Positions 38,522-49,055 of a stretch of 64,000 nucleotides of DNA are shown here, one piece after another. The first letter of the stretch is position 1; every line of letters begins with the position of its first letter. The stretch is from Heliocybe sulcata (taxonomy: Eukaryota > Basidiomycota > Agaricomycetes > Gloeophyllales > Gloeophyllaceae). The translations under genes were made by a program, and so were the position numbers. The stretch covers positions 1,771,213 through 1,835,212 of the forward strand of contig ML213506.1 in the NCBI GenBank assembly GCA_004369045.1. Direction: 5' to 3'. The notes below the pieces were generated by a model. The model did not search any database, was not told the origin of the DNA, and saw only the letters and a list, made by a program, of their open reading frames with translations.

Positions 38522-38911
38522 CAAGTTTTGCCTTATACCTTTGCTCAGAATGTCTTCTATTAATCACTAGCCTGACGGATAGCCCACGAATGACAGGAGT
38601 GTCGAGTAAAGAGGGACAAGTCCTTGGCAAGTCTGTATGATCGATAATCGTGAGAGCAAGGGGACCGAGCGTGGGATCCTGTGGACTCACTGCCGGTTCA
38701 TGTGCGCCGATTCTGTGATACACATCGACGAAGCCCTCGAAAAGTCTGTGAGCGTCGTGCAAACCGACGTCCAACTCAAAAGCCATCTCCGTGGTACGTC
38801 CTCGCTGCCTGTGTTGTTGTCTGAGCGAAAGAACGGGCGAAAACGACCGCATCTTTGGCATGGATTGCTCTATAGTCTTCCGGATGTTGACCTCGATGCC
38901 CTAGGTCCATC
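38522..38911. other. Promoter region of the uS2 gene
   Basis: 390 bp between two co-oriented genes. No further gene or intronic snoRNA is evident; the uS2 introns (56-57 nt) are too short to house one. Confidence 0.35.
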
Positions 38912-39915
38912 ATGTCGTCAAAACTCCCTTCGGTTCTCAGCGCGACTGAGGAAGACATTCAGATGCTCATCGCGGCGCAGTGCCACATTGGCACGAAGAA
39001 CTGCGATAAGCAGATGGAGTCCTACGTCTGGAAGCGGAGGCCCGATGGTTCGTAGGCTTATACTTGGTGTGCTAGGTCTCGCCTATATGCCCTTCAACCC
39101 TAGGTATCCACATCCTCAACATTGGCAAGACCTGGGAGAAGATCGTCTTTGCTGCTCGTATTATCGCCGCTATCGAGAACCCCAATGACATTGTCGTCAT
39201 CTCTGCTCGCCCATACGGTCACCGTGCCGTCCTCAAGTTCGCCGCCAACACTGGTGCCCAGGCGATCGCTGGCCGTTTCACTCCTGGTTCTTTCACCAAC
39301 TACATCACCCGCTCGTTCAAGGAGCCTCGTCTGATCATTGTCACCGACCCTCGCGTCGACCACCAGGCTATCCGGGAAGCCTCTTATGTCAACATCCCCG
39401 TCATTGCTTTTGCCGACACCGACGCGCCCCTGAAGTTCGTCGATGTTGCTATTCCCACCAACAACAAGGCCCGCAACGCGATTGGTCTTGTTTGGTGGAT
39501 GCTCGCCCGGGAGGTCCTCCGTCTCAGGGGCACGATCCCTCGTACCGCTGATGGCTGGAATGTCATGGTCGACATGTTCTTCTACCGTGACCCTGAGGAA
39601 GTCGAGAAACAGCAGCAAGAGGACGCTCAGAAGGCGGCGGCTGCCGCTGAGCCTGAGGCGGCTCCTGGTCTCTCTGAGTGGGACGTCACGTCTGCTCCTG
39701 CAGTGGGCGGTATCGACCCTTCTCTCGCCGCCGGAGGTAAGAATCTTTGGGTGATTCGCAAGACTTGTATGATTTTGACGTTTCTCTCTTCAGGTGCCCT
39801 CGACTGGTCAGCCGATGCTGCACCAGGCACATCCGACTGGGCTGCCGAGCCCGCGACTGGTGGTGGTGGAGGATGGGGTACTACCGAAGGCCAGACATCG
39901 ACTGGCTGGGACTAA
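38912..39915 (+). CDS. RPS0: Small-subunit ribosomal protein uS2 (RPS0 / laminin-receptor family)
   Basis: Three exons (38912-39047, 39104-39736, 39794-39915) sum to 296 aa. The core is highly conserved: [65 protein letters not shown] and [19 protein letters not shown]. It binds the back of the 40S subunit and is needed for 18S rRNA maturation. The C-terminal tail carries spaced acidic-Trp units (SEWD, LDWS, SDWA, TGWD), like the metazoan laminin-receptor tail. Codon use is strongly biased toward C-ending codons, as expected for a highly expressed gene; the reverse strand is therefore open for over 170 codons, which is an artefact. Confidence 0.97.
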
Positions 39916-41304
39916 GCACTGGGTGGTATGCTCTCTTCTGCTATATGACCTCTATGAGCATGCTAGGCTTCTTTGCATCTACTTGCTATACGGTACACTG
40001 CCGTCCAATATAAGTGCAGTGGGCTGTATGTGTGTCGTCCCAGCAGTGTAAGCCAGGCTAGGCCGACAAAGAATTGAAGTTCATTGCCATGCGAGAGCAG
40101 GTGCCTTGCAAGAAGGGTGTGTCTCGTTCCAACTTCCTTCGGCTGTGAAAATGTATAATACTCGCCCCGCCGACGGACATCATAAGCTCTGAGAACTGTA
40201 GGGATCGCATGCGTAAATGGTGTATGCTACCACGGAGCAGAGGCAAGCGATTACTTGCTGCCCAGAGCAGGGATTAACGATTTCTGCAACCCGCTTCTAG
40301 CTATAGGTCCTGCACGACATTTTTCCCAAGACACTATCACTGGCCGGGGCCCGTACAGCTAACAGCCTAATGTACTTGCGGCCTCGGACGCACAGTCTCT
40401 CAAGCTTGAGATCTTGAGACACGAGATCAGAGCTACGGTATGCTTGGTTTCTATAGATTTCCGAGTCCTTTGGTACGGTTTATTATCTCTGTGTCGGCCA
40501 TACAGATGTCTGACTGTCCTTGTCTGACAGGGTGTACTGGTCAAATGCTATAACCGTCGAAGAGTTGCATGCGTGCCTCTCGATCTTACCGACCTGGTGT
40601 AATTCTGTGGCCGTTGTCAATTTCCCTCTGCCACCTGCGCAGGCCGATATCCGCTTACTGTGAGGCTACCCTGCATGCGCACAGAACTGCATCAGAGCAT
40701 CCGCGGACCGAATCAGTCGGTAGTGACATGCCCCAGACCACAAAGTCGATGCGCGTATTAATAGCCCAGACACGGTAGGATAGCTGCACTTCACATCCAC
40801 GGCGAAGAGAGCCGCCACTGGGCGAACGGCCGTTCACGTATTTCAGGGATGTTGCTGATATGTATACTGCTGGTATCCAAGACGAGCGTCTATCGATCAA
40901 AGGCAGATGGGCCCATAGATCCAGGGTGAAACAAGATCGAGTAAGAGCGGCATCCTTTTGAGGCCTATGCTTCACCGGCAAAGCAAGGAGAATATAAGTA
41001 AGCAGAGGTCAGCGGGAGTGAGCGAATTGTGGCGTCGTATGATCTCTGCTTCGTACATTGGAACACGATTCAGCTGTTTTACGGTCTTTCCATGCCGTGC
41101 GGAATGCTAGCCGACATGCCACCATATGATGCACTTCGTAACCACAGGCCCTGACCTCCAACCCAGATTTATCTCTCTTCCATCAGTGATTCAGCATAGA
41201 TAATGTTGGGCTGACCATAATGCCAGTCCACCCAGTCTGATCTGAAAACCCCCCTCTCCTCTGTCGTTACTGCTTTGACCACGCAGTCCAAACCTACGTC
41301 GACG
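39916..41304. other. Intergenic region of 1.4 kb without a recognised gene
   Basis: No credible coding exon. A 14-bp perfect palindrome, TCTCAAGCTTGAGA, lies at 40398-40411, followed at once by a partial third copy (TCTTGAGA). The end of the region presumably contains the chitinase promoter. Confidence 0.4.
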
Positions 41305-42705
41305 ATGAAGTCGTTATTGATCGGCGTCGCTCTGTTGGCTGCTTCCCGCATCAGCGGCGTGTCCTCGCTCGCACCTCCAGGCCCAGTTACCTCGTCTTGG
41401 TGGACAAGCTGGCACGCGTCCGACTTTCCTGTATCCAAGCTTAGCTGGGGCAAATACAATCGGGTGGTCTATGCATTTGCGTGAGTCTGTCGTGCGTATC
41501 GGCACTTGGAGTAGCTCACTCAACGCCCTACCATTGACCAGTGAGACGACGCCGGACGTGAACACCTTGGACCTAGGAGATCCCGGAGATTTACTCGCCG
41601 AGCTCGTCTCAGCGGCCCATGCCCACGTGAGTACTCAACGCACCACCCCCTCTCCAGCCTTCCTGACCTCCCCGCAGGCCGCTCAAGTATCCGTCTCCAT
41701 CGGCGGCTGGACAGGCTCCCGCTTCTTCTCCACCGCCGTCGCCACCCCCGCCAACCGCACCGCCTTCGTCAAAACGATCACAAACCTCACCACAACCTAC
41801 CACCTCGACGGCATCGACTTCGACTGGGAGTCCCCCGCCAACCAGGGCATTGGCTGCAACACCATCTCCCCCAACGACACCGCCAACTTCCTCACCTTTC
41901 TCCAGGAGCTCCGCAAAGACCCCGTCGGCGAGCTGCTCACGCTGTCCGCCGCGACCGGCATCGGGCCCTTCTTCGACGCGGACGGCGAGCCCGGCTCGGA
42001 CATGAAGGGCTTCGCGGAGGTGCTCGACTACATCGAGATCATGGACTACGATGTCTGGGGAAGCTGGAGCGACGGCGTCGGTCCGAACGCGCCTCTCAAC
42101 GACACCTGTGCCTCCCCTGCCGATCAGCAGGGCAGCGCGGTCTCAGCTGTGAAGGCGTGGACAGCAGCAGGGATGCCGGCCAATCAGATCGTCTTGGCCG
42201 TCGCGTCGTACGGGCACTCCTTCCGCGTAGCCAAGAGCGATGCCATCGTCAACGGCACTATGGCTGCCTACCCGCCGTTCAACGCGGATGACCCTCCCGC
42301 CGGCGACGCGTGGGACGATGCTGCTGGCGTGGACGAGTGTGGCACCTACAACACGGTTGGTGGCCTGCAGGACTTCTGGGGGCTTATGCAATTCGGGTTC
42401 TTGACGTCAAAGGGAGATGCTGCTCCCGATATCTACTATCGCTACGACAACTGCACTCAGACTGTGAGTCCAAGCAATCCTTTCCCTACAGAGATGAGGT
42501 TCTGATCAGCTGCTTGATTGTTCAGCCTTACGTCTACAATGCGACCTCGGAGGTGATGGTAGCGTTCGATAACGCTGACTCTTTCGCCGCGAAGGGCAAG
42601 TACATCAAATCTGCAGGTCTTAGAGGATTCTCAATGTGGGAGGCTGGTGGGGATTCGGATGATATCCTTTTGGATGCTGTGCGCAGTGCAGCTGGGTATC
42701 TCTGA
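41305..42705 (+). CDS. Secreted GH18 chitinase
   Basis: Four exons (41305-41480, 41542-41626, 41678-42463, 42526-42705) sum to 408 aa. A signal peptide (about residues 1-21, MKSLLIGVALLAASRISGVSS) precedes a GH18 (beta/alpha)8 barrel. The SIGGW strand is followed by the catalytic D-x-x-D-x-D-x-E motif DGIDFDWE, with Glu as proton donor, then the MDYDVWG strand and a late FSMWEAGGD segment corresponding to the family's conserved tryptophan. N-glycosylation sequons are frequent (NRT, NLT, NDT, NCT). No chitin-binding module or GPI tail is present, so it is probably a free secreted enzyme acting on the fungal wall or exogenous chitin. Confidence 0.94.
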
Positions 42706-43114
42706 TAGTGCGCTCGTGACTACCGTACCTTTCTTGCTCCGTCTAATAATTTATATCAATATAAGGTCGCTCATTATAATAAGATTCGTAGGCGTAAGGA
42801 AGAAGGAAGACACATGATGGACGATCTGCGACAGGAGGTGGTGATGATATGATGATAGGACAAGACATCTCAATTGCACGAAGGTGATAAGGGAAGAGCA
42901 TGAACCGGATAGAAGGTATGGTGAACATCCATATAATCAAGAGAAAGTCTTACAAGACGATGACGAGACAGACTACCGGGTATGAGACCGACACATAAAG
43001 AGACAAATCAAAGGGAATCCATAAAATCCATAATGGCTTGGGTAATTCGTGGAGTGATGGTGGCAGCCGTGCTTGGAGTTTAAAGTCGAGCGCGGATGCG
43101 CTGGGACGAGACTC

Positions 43115-43151
43115 TGCCTGATGAGCTCCGGGCCCTGGAGCTCATCAGGCA
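43115..43151. repeat. Perfect 15-bp inverted repeat with a 7-nt loop
   Basis: Left arm TGCCTGATGAGCTCC (43115-43129) and right arm GGAGCTCATCAGGCA (43137-43151) are exact reverse complements; the spacer is GGGCCCT, itself mostly palindromic. It could form a stable hairpin in DNA or RNA on either strand. It stands about 410 bp after the chitinase stop, and I see no gene around it. Confidence 0.75.
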
Positions 43152-43192
43152 AAGTTCCACCGGGGACTTACACTCGCAAGCTTTGAATAGAA

Positions 43193-43665
43193 CCTCTGAG
43201 TGCGTCGCGGAAGAAGACCCGAAGGCTAGGAATGTTGGTGGTTGTTTGCTGCCACGACTTGTTCCTTTCAGAGGATCGAAGGACATTGGATCCATGCGTG
43301 GCTGTTACCAGGGGAAGTGGTAGCGCGAGGTTGGTCGCGGACCAGGATACCAAAGGTGCGTAACGGTGGTGAAAAGTGGGAAGGCTAACTCAGATTTTGG
43401 TCATGCAAGGGCCGAGTGGAGTGCTGAGTGGAAGTGCCGAAGACGTTCACGTTGCAAGTGTGAAAGGAGCCTCTGAGTGCGTCGGAAAGATGAGCGAATG
43501 CTGGTGATTATGAGGGTTATTTGATGGTTGGCAGCGACGACTTGATTGTTTCAGAGACTCGACGAAGAGTGCATGCCAGCTGGCCGGATGGCGTCCGAGC
43601 AATGGTTTCATGTCCATCGCTAACAAGGATACCAAGATGCGTGATGGCGCTTATGTGGGAAGGCC
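43193..43665. repeat. Two diverged direct copies of a roughly 200-bp unit, period about 280 bp
   Basis: CCTCTGAGTGCGTCG occurs at 43193-43207 and 43470-43484. Each is followed at similar spacing by GACTTG...TTTCAGAG, then by AGGATACCAA, GCGT and GTGGGAAGGC. Offsets of 277-281 bp are maintained along the unit, with small insertions and deletions between the anchors. This is an old tandem duplication; neither copy encodes an intact frame. Confidence 0.6.
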
Positions 43666-43851
43666 GGCTGGATGTCTACAACTTCGCTCATCATGGTGGG
43701 TTCTTCCTCCTCAATCTGGAGAGTGGCTGTATAAAGGGATGCAGTTTTGAAAGGTCTCTTATTCCTTCTGCCTCCCCCTTGGCTGAAGCACTGATCGTTA
43801 CGTCAGACATAAACTGACGGGCACCAACATCAAAGAAGTTTACGCACAAGG

Positions 43852-45303
43852 CTATCTGCATGATCCCTCTTGCTGCCGTCTAACCCCAAATTCCCGGCAG
43901 TTCTCGCTCTTTCGCAACAATTCCGCACGACAGTATCCTCTGAGCAAGTCTAGTCAGCATTCGATTGACTGTTCAAAAGACGGTCGCACGTACCAACGGG
44001 TCTTAGAGTTGCAAGCGCTGTCAGTACCACATAGCCGAGGACCACCAGCTCATTGCTCATGGCAACTATGCCCAGGAGGACTACCGCCTCTAATAGAAGA
44101 CTGTGCTGAGGCTTCGTGCGTCTGGATAGCACTTTCGCATTGTCCTTGCATTTGGTACTGGCTTCCTTCACACGTCTAGGAGCAGGGTGCTCGTTTCCCG
44201 ATGCTACGACAGGAGGTTCAGGTGTCGTCGACGGCAAATCGCTCTCTCTGGAGGCTGCATCTAGTGATCTCATCGTATGGGACAGAATGCTTGTGGCTGC
44301 GCAGAAGGTCAGTTGTGGTCCTGTACACGAAGAGTATTCATGACTCACCAAGTCCTCGCAAAACCAGAGACGTCATGAGAGCGGCAAAGAGGAATATGAG
44401 TAGCGGATTGCCGGTCGGGAATATGGCGAGGAGGAATATTGTCGAGTGGAAGAAGTTGGAACTACTTTGCTTATGGGTGACGTCCATCTTCGAGCTGCTT
44501 TTATACCCGTCATTTCCCTGCTTTCGGATGCCCTTGGAGGTGGCCGATGCGTTGGTGGAAGACTTTGTTGGGACTTTGACGGACTGTAGGCCATATTGTT
44601 CGCAATATATGAAGTTGGCGGTGTCGATGGTCTTGGCTATCGTTGACGTCGAGTGAGTCTTCCGGTATGCCGCCTTGACGGTTTTGATAATCCAAGCTAG
44701 GAAAGTACACGCTGCGAAGGCACAGTAAGCCTCAGACCCCATCGACGATGAGAACTCATACGTACCCGCAGAAAAAAAGAAGGCATGTATGACAAGGTTA
44801 TATCCATCCAGCTCGTCGTCTCGCTTGCACCCAACGTTCCTACGTTCGTCGACGGCTACCTCGTGCTTGCCCGCGGTGGGAACGAGGATATTGACGATAG
44901 ACAAGACGAGGTCCGAATTGGCCGCGGCATAAGATTTAGGGGCATCGAGGTCCTTATCCCACCCAAACCCAGCCTCACAAACGTCTGTTCCCTCAGTCAA
45001 CGACGACCACACCCTTACGCCCGACTCGTCCTTGTCGTCTTCTTGATTCCAAAGATCCATCGGTGTGTCCGGTAGCGGCTCAATGTGCAGCGGAGGCGGA
45101 TGATACGTTGGCAGTGGATCTTGCCAATTCGGTGAGATGAAGTAGTTCTTGGGTTGGACGTTGACGATTGCCGGAGCCCAGTCGAGAAGCCCAGGCGGAC
45201 CATCGATGCCGAGGTGTAGGATGAAGGCAGGGAGAAGGGGACGCGGGCCGCTGGTGAGTAGCTGCACCGCGAGTGTGAACACGAAGAGAGGTAAGAGTAT
45301 CAT
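43852..45303 (-). CDS. Multi-pass membrane protein of unknown function
   Basis: Starts at ATG 45303 with a signal-like hydrophobic segment (LLPLFVFTLAVQLLTSG). A soluble part of about 150 residues follows. Further membrane segments lie at LVIHAFFFSAACTFLAWIIK, FFHSTIFLLAIFPTGNPLLI and LLLEAVVLLGIVAMSNELVV. Probable exons are 44766-45303, 44349-44711 and 44296 onward. The 54-nt stretch 44712-44765 has good splice borders but is in frame, so it could be retained. The C-terminus has two consistent solutions: run on to the stop at 43950 (415 aa) or splice 43994 to 43949 and end at 43852 (433 aa). I recognise no family. It lies between the chitinase and protease genes. Confidence 0.62.
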
Positions 45304-46086
45304 ATTGAATCACAGTAAGAGTTTATATCGCTAAGAGCTTTAGTCTCTCGAGATGATGACAGTATAAATGTAAGAGAGCGGAAGGGAGACGAGACCTTAT
45401 ATACCTCGCTTATTTGGCGCCCCCCTTCACCGTCAAAGTGGTGGTTCAACTCGCGCCAAACAACAGTGAAGAGGTGAAGAGGCGTGACGACGTAAAGGGT
45501 AACAGTATTCCCTTTTCAGGACGCTTAAGGACTGATGGCACCGGATGGGACCCCGAACGCATCCTTCCGATGCGAGCGGCGAGAAGACTTGCTCTTGCTC
45601 GATGCTCCCGGGTGGGTACCGATGATGTTCTCGAGCTGCTTTCATCTCCCTGGCACACAGTACGTTGGCGACTGAATCACGCTTCCCTCCTCCTGGTCAC
45701 ACAGCATCCCGTACTACCACTCGTCGCTTTAAGCGGAACCACGCTGATCCATGCAAACCGAACACACGCCCTCCAACGACCAGACAACCTAATTGCAAAA
45801 GTACGTCTCCCCTTTCCCCGAACCAATACCACTAACTGACGCATGTGCCGCTTCGCTCGCAGCCATAGATCCACACCATCATGTATTCCTAATACAATCC
45901 ACTGCCTCTCCAAACCTTCCATCCCCACTTCCCTTCACTCTCTTCACTTAATACTAACCACTACATGTAACATACCAAATCCAATCCCACAAACGAGCGT
46001 ATAACAGCTACTCAAACAATCGCCATCGCACAACCCACAAGGTCCAAGTCCTGCATCAATAAATACCCGTCCCTCCGCTCCCTCCA
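45304..46086. other. Intergenic region
   Basis: 783 bp between two minus-strand genes: promoter of the membrane-protein gene and C/A-rich 3' flank of the protease gene. No supported gene. Confidence 0.35.
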
Positions 46087-48042
46087 CTAACACAGCAGCA
46101 TCCCACCCGCTACCATCGCCAACGCACTCAACACTACGCCCACTCCCCCAAACCCAACTTTCACCCCCTCCGCACCACTCGAACTGCCAGTGCCAGTCGG
46201 CCTCCCCGCCCCCGTCGCAGTCCCCGAAATACTAATCCCCACACTCGACGGCGCAGACCCAGGCGCACCTGTGGTTGTCGGTATTGTCACAGTAGTCAAC
46301 GTGAGTCGCGTCGAGGTTGGCGAAGAGGAGGAAGAACGGGAAGGGGAAAGGGAGGAAGAGGTAAGCGACCTGGCGGACGAGGAGCTTGCCGCGCTATGCG
46401 GGGACGAACCTGAACTTCCGCCCGCCGCCTCACTCAACTGTGCGAACCCAACACTCGCAGGGCTCGCCCGGAACACCGTGTACACATTTTTCTGTTGCAG
46501 AGTAAATATTGTCAGTTCTCGCCATTCATAGCAGAAAGAAGAACAGCTAATGGAAGAGCATACAAAGCATACAAATTCAAATGAACCAGAAAAATTGGGG
46601 AGTAAAATCAAGAGACACAGGGAGCACAAAACTCCACCACCACAAGAAGTCGATCCGCCACTCACCAAAAACGTATCCCCAACCACCCACCCTGGGTTCC
46701 CACTCCCCACATCCGCGCCCTGCGTCAGATCAAAAATCCCGCCCAAGCACATATTCCCGCTAATCGCGCCCAAATTCATATCCGCCGGCGAAATTGGCCA
46801 CGCGTTTCCCCCAAACGACAGGCTCACTTGCAAGTTCGTCGAGCAGGCTAGAGGACGCGTTAGCACGTCTCCAAGGAAAGGGAAGGATGTGGGAGAAAGG
46901 AGGGGAGAAGGGAGCGGCACTCACGAAACGCATAAAAGCCCGCATACTGCCCGCTCAACGCCTGGCTCCCACTCACCGCCGCCCAAATAGCATCCACGTC
47001 ATTGCTCGGGCCGCCCACCAACGTCGTTCCCGTGTCAATTGCCGCCAACGCCGCATTCCCAGTACTAATACCCACACTCCCCCCTTGCACGCTCACTCCC
47101 TGCACCTCTAACAACCAAAAGCTCTGCTGCACCCCGCTCGGAAAGTCAATAAACTGAATATCGCCCGTGTAGAGCGAGGTATTGGTGCCCCCCAGAGTAA
47201 ACTCGCCGCCGTACAATTCCGAATTCTGCGTGGCAGACGAGTCGTCCAGGAGTCGTCGGAGCCAGAAGGCCATAAGGGGCTGAGAGAGCTGGTTCGCGTT
47301 GACCAAGGCTTCCCAAAAGGGTGTCGCGCCGCTGCTCGCGATGGCCTGGAACCCCAGCCCCATAATCCCGGCATTGCTCCCGCTGAGCAAATTCTGGCTG
47401 GTCTGGTCGACCACGACAAACTCTTGCCCGCTAACCTGGAACCCAGCCATTTGCACCGTGTCGGCACCCAGCGAGCCCGTGACCTGGCCAGACCCGTATC
47501 TGATAGTGAGGGATTGCTGTTGGCCAGCGGAGCTGGTGGAGGACTGGAAGGACGAGGAGCGGGAGGTGGAGAAGGTGGGTGTGGAGGACGAGCAGGAGCT
47601 ACATGAGGAGCCTGCGACCCAGAGGTCTGCGGAGCCGGTGTCGAGGATGACATTGAATTGTTGTGCGCTGGGACAGACGTTGGGGAAGACCAATTTAGAC
47701 ACACTGGGTGATACTCACGGACTGCCGATGCTGATGCTGCCCAGATAGCTCTGATCCTGGCCCTGGGGGTAGTTTCAGTAAATAGGGTGAACTTCACAGC
47801 CGCGTCGAGCGCACCTGGTCGATGATCTGCTCCTCTGCACTGTTCGCCCGCTTCCTCCTCGCAGCGGTCGAGTTTACAAACCCATACTTTGCCCGCAAAT
47901 GGCTGGCGGCGGCGGCGTAGGTATCTAGAGGGTTCGCGCGGCGCGAGAGCTTGGGAACACGCTTTGTGAGGGGGACGCGGAGAACATCGGGGGAGGCAGC
48001 TGCGAAGGAGAGGAGAGTGAGGAAGAGGACGGAGGGCAGCAT
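46087..48042 (-). CDS. Secreted pepsin-like (A1) aspartic protease with a GPI-anchor-type C-terminus
   Basis: Five exons (47815-48042, 47719-47762, 46925-47667, 46666-46847, 46087-46491) sum to 533 aa. A signal peptide (LPSVLFLTLLSFAAAS) and a basic propeptide of about 60 residues precede the enzyme. Both catalytic aspartates are intact: DTGSADLWVAGSSC and the second lobe's DTGTTLVGGP. The flap tyrosine lies in IRYGSGQVTGSL. A Ser/Thr-rich linker of about 80 residues leads to a C-terminal hydrophobic tail (about VGFGGVGVVLSALAMVAGGM). This suggests attachment to the plasma membrane or wall by GPI, as in yapsins. The start is the ATG at 48042. Confidence 0.93.
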
Positions 48043-48267
48043 GGGGAATCGAGCAAAGCAAAGAGCGTGTTGGCAACTGCAGTTGGGGTTAAAATGAGTG
48101 TGGGTGTGCGCTGCGGCCATGACGTACGTCACGTGCACCCTAACCATAGACATCCGATCACACCGAGTGACCGCTGTGCCTGGGCCCGCCCGCGCCACCA
48201 CGCAGGCCACAAAGCCGACGGCGTCGAGGCGACCTTGGCAGCACCAGACCCGCGTCACCGTCTGGGC

Positions 48268-48312
48268 GCGTACGGCGGCGCAGTGGGCGCAAACAGCTGC
48301 GCCGCCGTACGC
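48268..48312. repeat. Perfect 16-bp GC-rich inverted repeat upstream of the protease gene
   Basis: Left arm GCGTACGGCGGCGCAG (48268-48283) and right arm CTGCGCCGCCGTACGC (48297-48312) are exact reverse complements separated by 13 nt. The element lies about 225 bp upstream of the protease ATG on that gene's promoter side. It could be an inverted site for a dimeric regulator (CGG-type half-sites face each other, as bound by Zn2Cys6 proteins) or a hairpin. Binding is inference. Confidence 0.7.
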
Positions 48313-49055
48313 TCAGCTGCGCCCGATGCCATGGCCGAGGTAAGCCCGCCGCCGCCATCCTACTGGCTGTCTCCATCGGATTATATCCGGGTCATCCTAT
48401 GCAACATACCGAGTACACTGAACCCACTTGCATCAATGATACCCCCACCGTCGTCATCCAAAACTTTTCCAAGACCTCAATGCACCCGAGCGTGCCCGGC
48501 CGTCATCCCCATCCCTTAATTGACCCGAGCAAGCAAGCCTCAACCATAATGAAAGACGGGACGCGTTACAAAAATGTAACACCGCGAGGCGGAGGTATTT
48601 TCGTCTGAGCTGCTGCGCACACCATCCGCTCCGTCCGCAGCATCTGCGTGCCATATATATAGACCAACGGGAGATACTTCTGTCTGTAGAATATGACGAT
48701 GCTGAGGAAAGCAGCGCGATATGTGGCGGTGCAAATGCGGGGAGATTAATATTCAGGTTCGTTTGACTGCACCCGTAGCCCCAGTCGTGCCTGGCTCGAA
48801 TTTGCCACCGATTTGAGCAGGCTCAGAGGAAGGTCGTGAGGAAGGTCGTCCATACAGAGTTGCATCCTCCGCTGCTCTGTGCAGACCATTGAAGAAGAAA
48901 GCAGTCTCTGTGGACCTGACGCGATGGTCAGAGGTAGGCTGAGGAGTACAGCACGGACCGAGATATGCATGCGGTGTATCCGCGACACTCTGTAGCATCT
49001 CCATGGACCATTCTCCACCCAAAATGCATGATATGGGAGAGAACAACTGTGTGGT

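Larger units (their letters stand above)
42706..43851. other. Intergenic region containing repeats
   Basis: About 1.15 kb with no supported gene. It contains a perfect 15-bp inverted repeat and two diverged copies of a roughly 200-bp unit, each listed separately. Several 60-75-codon frames appear in both copies but are interrupted by stops. Confidence 0.4.

Noticed and set aside
39100-39618. 172-codon minus-strand frame opposite uS2
   Set aside because: It is the shadow of the highly biased uS2 coding exon; the plus strand encodes an unmistakable ribosomal protein.
47108-48076. 322-codon minus-strand frame overlapping the aspartic protease
   Set aside because: It is a different frame of the same GC-rich exons; the pepsin-like frame has both catalytic DTG motifs and consistent introns.
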